From Setophaga petechia (Eukaryota; Chordata; Aves; Passeriformes; Parulidae), in the NCBI GenBank assembly GCA_024362935.1, contig JANCRA010000003.1:52365844-52429843 (forward strand): a DNA stretch of 64,000 nt, written 5' to 3'. Numbering within the stretch: the stretch's first letter is position 1; every line of letters begins with the position of its first letter. Below the pieces are notes generated by a model that was given only the letters and a program-made list of their open reading frames with translations, was not told the origin of the DNA and did no database searches. Of this stretch, positions 49,151-64,000 are shown piece by piece. The position numbers and the translations under genes were made by a program.

Positions 49151-50844
49151 GGATAGATCGGGGTCTGCCCCATCACACCGCGCTGGTTCAGATCAAACCC
49201 CCAGCAACCCGGGAACGCGGTCCTGGATTGTCCTTGCTGTCCTTATACAGGTCACGGAGTGACCGCCAGTTCCTCCACAGAGGAGTCTGAGGTGCTCAGA
49301 TTCCCTAAATCACCCCAAAAAGAGCAAGGAGCGTGCTGACCCTGCCCTGTGCCCACCTTTCAGTGCCCCGGGCTGCTTTTCCGTAGCCCGAGCAAACCTG
49401 GCACCGGGGCCAGCCCAGTGACTCGGGACTGCAGCAGCCGATGCCCGCCGGCAGCAGCTCATTTTCCAGACAGGAATCTCATCCTCCCGACCAAGATGTT
49501 ACAGCAGGCAGGAGGTGGAAAGGGAAAATGCTTCTGCTGAAGAGCAAACCAATCCAACACCACCAACTTAGGATTTCCACTCCCACATTTTAAGGACAAT
49601 TTTTCTGAGGAAGTGCATTCACAATAAAAACCTTTCAGTCAAAACTAAGAACTATAACTACTATAAAGACTTGTGCTTCCTGCTAGGTTTCAGGAACTGA
49701 TTATTTTTAGAAGTCCTTTCTAATTAACCAGAAGCTTTTGACATTTTTGTCTTCCATCCCCCATCAGGACACAGTAAAACATTGTCCTGTTGCACACCAA
49801 GTCCTTCAGCTCCATTTCAGAGAAACACTCTGGCCCCTGGCAGCAGACACCAGTAATCACTGAAGCATTAGTTAGTGAGACATGAGAGTGACACAAGATG
49901 ATGCTTTTTAAGAACAGCTCACCACATGTGACTGTAACAGTTATTACTACTTTGTTGTCATAATTAAATTAGTTTTTGCTCCTAAATAAAAGAACGGAGC
50001 TCAACACTTTAAATTGAACAAAATTTGGTTGGATTTTTTTTCCAACAGCAGCTGTAATGAAGTTTTGGTGATATCATTCCAAAGATAACTCCACAAGGGT
50101 CAAAATTAGATATCTGATCATGTTAGATATATATATATATATGCGTGTGATTGCAGTTGCCTGAGTTGCAAATCTTGGTATTTCCACTGTAGACCAGCCA
50201 TGAAGAAGAAATGCCACAGGAAAAGCCAAAGGCCCTTCATTTGCTCCAGCACTTTTCTAATTACAGCTGGTGCCATCAGTAAGAGTTACAGACAGAGCAA
50301 AACCCTGCAGGGATGAAGATAACCAGCCACTGACAGTACATCCTGTGGCAACCAAAGCCAGACTGACTTAAAAATCCAGACTGCCTTCACCACCCCAGGA
50401 GAGCCAATTCCTCACTGTGGTGCCATTTGTGCTTAAAACAGCACAGTAATTCAGCACACACATGGGTTAGTTGGCTGGCAAGCCTGAAGAAAAGCTGTGC
50501 AGTATCTAGCAGAACGTTTTTTAGCTCTCTCCAGCACACAGCAAGCCAAAGATCAATGTTATGTCATACTCACATAGTCTAAGGCAAATTAGGGAAAAAA
50601 AAAAAAACGATAAAATTCAGTGCTGGGGCAAAAGGTGGCAGAGAGATTTCATTCATGGTGTCTTCCATCTCAGTGATTTTGATACTTGAATAGAGGGAGG
50701 ACTTGGCTTTTGGGAGGAAAAGGAATTATTTTGGTTCTATAGCAATTAACAATGAAAAAAGCTAAACGATAAATAAAGGTCAAACTCAGTTACTGTTGGC
50801 ATTGGTAATAATTGCATAAATTCCATCAATTTCCACAAAATAAC
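49151..50844. other. Intergenic, TCP11L1 to DEPDC7
   Basis: No coding gene is seen. It contains a short (AT)n run at 50126-50142 and a poly-A run near 50597. Confidence 0.6.
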
Positions 50845-50850
50845 TTTATT
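50845..50850 (-). terminator. DEPDC7: DEPDC7 poly(A) signal candidate
   Basis: AATAAA on the minus strand 70 nt after the TGA stop, followed by the T/G-rich word TTATTTTGTGG. Confidence 0.6.
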
Positions 50851-50919
50851 AGGCAGATACATGAATATAAAAGACTTACAAATATATTAGTGTTTTCACT
50901 GCTGGAGTATACAAAGTAA

Positions 50920-59530
<8,611 letters not shown>

Positions 59531-59930
59531 GGCGAGCGCCGGCTCCGCGCATCTGCCGCGCCGGGGCGGCTCTCGGGGCTCTTGGGGCCCGCGGGGGCGG
59601 AGCTGCCGCGCCCCCGCCCCGGGGCGGCGCCCGGGACCGGGCAGGAAGGGCAGAGAGCGCCCCAGCCCTGCCCGAGCGCGGCTCCGCTCCCCCGAGTGAT
59701 CGCCATGGGCAGAAGGGATCGCTGGAGACCATCCGGTGTAATCCCCCCGGCGAGGTCACACAGGAACGCGCTCGGGTGGCTTTGCAATGGCTGCTCCAGT
59801 GCGCTGCCGCCTTCAGTGGAAAGAAGCTCTTCCTGATGCCGAGCTGGAGCTTCTGGTGTTTTAGTGCTCCTCATCCGGTCCCTGGGCATGACCAGAAAGA
59901 GCCTGGCACCGTCCTCTTGTCACCTGTCTG

Positions 59931-60110
59931 TGAGATGTTCATGTGCATTGATGAGATCCCCTCTCTGTTCTCTTCTCCAGGCTGAACAGGTCCAGTTCCT
60001 GCAGCTTCTTCTTTTAAGAGATGCTTCAGACCCCTGACCATCTCTGTGACCTTCCGCTGGACCCTCTCTGATAGTTCCGTGTCTGTTTTGCAGGATGTTT
60101 GCAATCCACT
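59931..60110 (-). mobile_element. CR1-like LINE fragment
   Basis: CTCTGTTCTCTTCTCCAGGC, TGAACAGGTCCAG, GACCATCTCTGTGACC and CTGGACCCTCTC form the reverse complement of the CR1 3' portion. It is colinear with the copy at about 61280-61440. Confidence 0.8.
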
Positions 60111-60139
60111 GAAGTGAAGCTGCTTTCCGTTTCAAAACT

Positions 60140-60739
60140 GCGAAGAAAGTTCTGAATGACGGATAAATCCGAGGAAATCCAAGTCCTCGATTGTAGGGGC
60201 CGTGAGATTATAGTATGTATTGTATAGCTGGCCTCTCAGTAAAAGATCTATGTATCGTATAAGTGATCCTGCTCCGATTCTCGTTACTGTAAATGGGCTG
60301 CAGCTGTGATGCCCTTAATTGAGTGGCAGCAGTAGCCACATGAGAAGGTTTGGGATAAAAGGGGTGGGCCAGTCAGAGAGAGCCTGGAGGAGCCCTGATG
60401 GAGAAGCAGAGACATCACCCCTGTGAAGAGCTGCCTACAAGAAAATCAAGAAGGTATGAGACTTTAGAACTATGCTAACTACATTTGATAACAACACTCG
60501 ATAACAAGTGTCTTCAAATATCGATTCCATACATTCCCATATATATATATATATATCAAAGGCATACATATAGAATATGTACATACATAAGAATATCAAC
60601 AAAAAATCCAAGGTCTTTTGTCCACCTGGAAAAATCATAGACATGTCTCTTCCCCATAGGAACTCTGTCCTCATGACCCCATTTTTGCCAGAGGGTAATA
60701 ATTTTCTCCTCTGAGATAGAGAATGGAACCTCTGCCTCC
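60140..60739. other. Unassigned sequence between CR1 pieces, possible LTR-like insertion
   Basis: Contains a TATA-like GGGATAAAAGGGG at about 60352, a following CCAGTCAGAGAGAGCCTGG block, and a pure (AT)n run at 60539-60556. It resembles promoter-bearing LTR sequence, but I could not find clean ends or a target-site duplication. Confidence 0.3.
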
Positions 60740-60800
60740 ATGGGCACTGAGGAGCCCAGAACTGGGCATGTTACTCCAGATAAGGCTGGCAGTATCCATG
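60740..60800 (-). mobile_element. Short CR1-like fragment
   Basis: GAGCCCAGAACTGGGCATGT followed by TACTCCAGAT resembles the CR1 segment that would come next 5' of the piece at 59931-60110. Confidence 0.45.
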
Positions 60801-61004
60801 GGGAAGTGGCTGCTGTGGGAAGGGTGGAAATGCTGCCCAGAACTGGTGCTGCAGGTTGTGTGAGAGCACCCCAGGTCCTGGATGGGGACCTGTGCTCTGA
60901 CACAAGCTGAGAGCAGCCCTGACACCTCCTGCAGCACTGGCAGCACCACCTGCACTCCTGGCAGCAGGACACGTGTCCCTGGTGACAGAGCACAAAATGA
61001 TGGA

Positions 61005-61450
61005 TTTCACAAAATCCCAGGTGGGCCAGGCTGGAAGGGCCCACAGGGGACACCTGGCCCAGCCTCCCTGTCCCATCCCAGAGCACGTGGCACAGGATTG
61101 TGGCCAGATGGGTCTGGAATATCTCACTGAGGGAGACTCCACAGCCTCTCTGGGCAATGTGTTCAGGGTGTGATCACTGCACAGTGGAGAATTCTTCCTC
61201 AGGTTCAGGTGGATCCTCCTGTGGATCAGTTTCTGCCCATTTTTGTCCCATTGGCACCACTGAGAAGTGCTGGCTCCATCCTCTGTAGATATTTATGCAC
61301 ATGGATGAGATCCTCTCTCTGTTCTCTTCTCTGGGCTGAACAGGCCCAGCTCCCTCTGCCTTTCCTTGTAACAGATTCTCCAGTCCCCCCCTCATCCTCA
61401 CTGCCCTCAGCTGGACCCACTCCAGGAGCTTCATGTCCCTTTGACAATTC
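61005..61450 (-). mobile_element. CR1-like LINE 3' fragment
   Basis: In order it shows AAATCCCAGGTGGGCCAGGC, CCACAGCCTCTCTGGGCAAT, GAATTCTTCCTCAGG, GTTCTCTTCTCTGGGCTGAA, and CAGCTGGACCCACTCCAG. This is the expected series for a CR1 3' end read in reverse complement. Confidence 0.85.
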
Positions 61451-64000
61451 TCTTTATTTCCCCCTTATTTACTGTGTCATTTCATGCCCCAGATCTATTT
61501 CTGTGGGTTAGCTGAGCACAGGCTTTGTCCATGACCATGGCTGAACACCTGAACCCTGTCCTTGGCTCTTCCTGTGGGACACACTACTTGAGCAGCACCT
61601 GTGGTTGAAGTTTTCTTGTGATGTCTTCCATGAGCTGTTTGTTATGGCAGCTGGCAGCTCTCATTGCAATGAAATGAAAAAATAAATTCATTTTCAGAGT
61701 AATAAGTGGTTCTTTCTACTGCCTGCAGCAAACTGCTGAGAGATCCAACATAATTTTCTACTGTGTAGAAAGTATATTTTTCTATTACAAATTAAGGATT
61801 TTGATATTCTTACTCAAAAGAATATTAGAACAACATAAAATAATTCATGGTTTTTGGATTGATTTCCATTGGAACAGACAAAGCTAAACTGGTCTCCATG
61901 GCACACAGACTCAGAAGAATGTAATGCACATTAAAGATCATATAATACAATGTTACAAGTGATTCAAAAATTCACTTTGAGTCATCAGATTATTGAACTT
62001 TAGCCTGTTCTATGTCAAATTCTGTGCCAGCAGGTGGAAATGCAGGATGTTTGCTATCCACTGAGGCTCAGGGCAGCCTTCTTCTGTCCTCATTTGTCAC
62101 ACTTAGGTGGGGCACTGCAAGTTTGTTCATTGTATGCAAATAAATAGACAATGCACTGCATTTGAAGCTGTGAAAAATTACTGCAGGCAACTAGGTACCA
62201 CAGACTTGTGGCAGACAAACCTTTTTCATGTTTCATTGCCTGAGTACAGTATTTGATAAAGGGAGTTCTAAAAATGGAAGTTTTTGTGAAATTTTTCAGA
62301 TAAGGAAGGCTTAAGTCTCTGGGCACAGAGAAAGGAATCTATTCAAGCTGTAGGGAAAAAAAATAAAGTTCATCTTGTTTCCTGAACAATAGGAAGTGAC
62401 TAACAGAGATTTATTTGTTGGGGAAAGAAGGAAAGATAAATCCCTTTTAAAAAAAAGTAGTCCTGATTCACAAGTGCCAATAAGAACCTAATAAAATAAG
62501 ATATAATGCACTGTTTAATTATTCCCTGCTTTGCAGCAGTTTGATGCTAGAATTTTTGATGCATTGCCAAAATATAATTGCAAATCCATAAATACTGATT
62601 TTTTTTTTTTCACAGTTGTTGAAATAAAGTGATGCAGTCAATCATCCTGCTGTTCTTCACCAAATCTTGAGAGAATTCAAACCCACAAACGTTTTGGAGT
62701 AGGAGGTGCAGCAATCAGAACATTGCACCTTAGCATGGAGAATGATTTGTCAAACTGCTTGCAGGGAACAGAGCAAGGACAGCCAGTGCACTGAGGGCTG
62801 CTCATTGAGAAGTTTGTAAGGTTTTATTCCTGTATTTTATCATCAGGGGATCAACAGCCTACCCTGGATTTCTGCCTTTGCCTTCATGTTTTGTGCCAGT
62901 GAGCACAGCCCTGACACCCCAGCTTTGACAGGGGCAGGCAGCAGATACTGGCTGGTCAGACAGGGTCTGAGAAATGCCATCTTTTGCTATTTCTTAAAAT
63001 AATATTGTTATAAAATGCTTTCCTAAAGCACAGTTAAACTTTTATGCAATTATTATTATATACATATTGACAATATAATAATTCGTTTATAGCTTTATTT
63101 AGTCACTTTAAATAGTGCAGCCTGGATGGTTTTGGCTGGGGGAATTCCTCAGACCATGGTGGAAAGAGCTCAGGATAAAAGCACAACTTCCTGTATCTGA
63201 TGACCCCTCACACAGCAGATTTCTCCAATTAACCTCCATGAAGCTGAACACAGGATGCACAAGAGAATGTCAATTACAAAGACACTAAATTATGTTAATT
63301 TATTCATAAAATTATTTGATATCAATGTATTTTTAACAGAAGTCCTAGTCCTAACAAAAGTTCACAGTTGTGTCAGATTCTTTTCAACTATTATAAAGGA
63401 CTTTTATAGCAAGGAACAGCAAAATAAAAATCTATTTTCATGTATTTACAGGTCATCTAGAAATACTCCTACCAGCTCCAAAAGGATCAAGAGAGTAGTT
63501 ATGTTTTGAAGAACTTAAAAACTTTACTTTTCAAGAATGTCTGAGTCTCATGTAAGACTTGTAGGGTTTTATTAGAAACATAAAGCAGAAACAGAGTATT
63601 TAAATTCAGCAGCCACAATTTCAGGCATGTCTGTTGATTAACTTCCTCATGTCAGTTAAGTGTTTGCTCAAGGATAAAAATGGTAAAGGATAAAGATCCA
63701 CGTTCAGGTCTTGTCTGATCATGGAGGAAGAGAAGGCAAAATGGAAACCTGCAGCTCACAAAGGGAGCAGTGATGCACACCTGCATGCAAAATGCAAAAA
63801 TGCATTTTTTTCCCATAATGAACCTGGACAGCACCTGTAAATTCAGGAATTCTGAGCACTATTCTTCCAGATAACGAAGGAGATGGAATTGGAAATAAGA
63901 CCTTACACAAAGTAAAAACATGAGAGGCATATCAATAGAAAATATTCTATTTTATAGGGTATAAAATATTCTATTTTATTTTATCTGCAACAGATCAATG
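61451..64000. other. Intergenic sequence right of DEPDC7
   Basis: AT-rich, with only short ORFs. No QSER1 coding sequence was recognised, although that gene is expected further on this side from human synteny. The last 100 bases contain a direct repeat of AAAATATTCTATTTTAT. Confidence 0.5.

Noticed and set aside
48508..49262. ORFs of 127-199 codons on both strands near 48.5-49.2 kb
   Set aside because: Same cause: CpG island composition, with mutually overlapping frames of Ala/Arg/Pro/Gly-rich sequence and no conserved motif.
61000..64000. QSER1 3' end expected from synteny
   Set aside because: No recognisable coding exon was found. AATAAA on the minus strand near 63975 is not enough to call it.

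Overview
This is a window of vertebrate nuclear DNA, almost certainly from a bird and probably a passerine. It holds long GT-AG introns, two CpG-island promoters, several CR1-type LINE fragments, and a 384-bp solo LTR of a kind I associate with songbird genomes. There are three protein-coding genes in the order CSTF3 (+), TCP11L1 (-), DEPDC7 (-). In human 11p13 the same three genes are neighbours with the same relative orientations, so this is a conserved syntenic block. Exons were joined by hand from conserved protein sequence plus splice sites. All splice sites used are GT-AG, and every reading frame closes without a frameshift.

Region by region: 1-18224 is the interior of a very large CSTF3 intron, matching human intron 3. 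It starts with a strong poly(A) signal that may be the known conserved intronic polyadenylation site of this gene, and it also holds the solo LTR, a CR1 fragment and two perfect inverted repeats. From 18225 to 33506 lie 18 coding exons of CSTF3, encoding 642 residues that match human residues 76-717. The first three coding exons must lie left of the window. From 33507 to 37129 is the tail-to-tail interval between CSTF3 and TCP11L1, with poly(A) signals on both strands. TCP11L1 runs leftward with nine coding exons (45448 to 37130, 516 aa). Its likely promoter is the CpG island at about 48.34-49.15 kb, and a 47-bp minisatellite sits just inside its first intron. From 49.15 to 50.9 kb is intergenic. 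DEPDC7 also runs leftward with nine coding exons (59530 to 50920, 520 aa) from a second CpG island at about 59.03-59.70 kb. From 59.9 to 64 kb is repeat-rich intergenic sequence with CR1 fragments. In human the next gene on this side is QSER1, but none of its coding sequence was recognised here.

The three genes are neighbours by ancestry, not an operon. CSTF3 is a core mRNA 3'-end processing factor, TCP11L1 is a poorly understood TCP11-family protein, and DEPDC7 is a DEP-domain protein. I found no bacterial-type system, CRISPR array, or convincing unknown protein-coding gene. The most interesting signals are regulatory or repeat-derived: the intronic poly(A) site, the minisatellite carrying a poly(A) hexamer in every unit, a splice acceptor built on a microsatellite, and a 94-bp duplicated segment inside TCP11L1.
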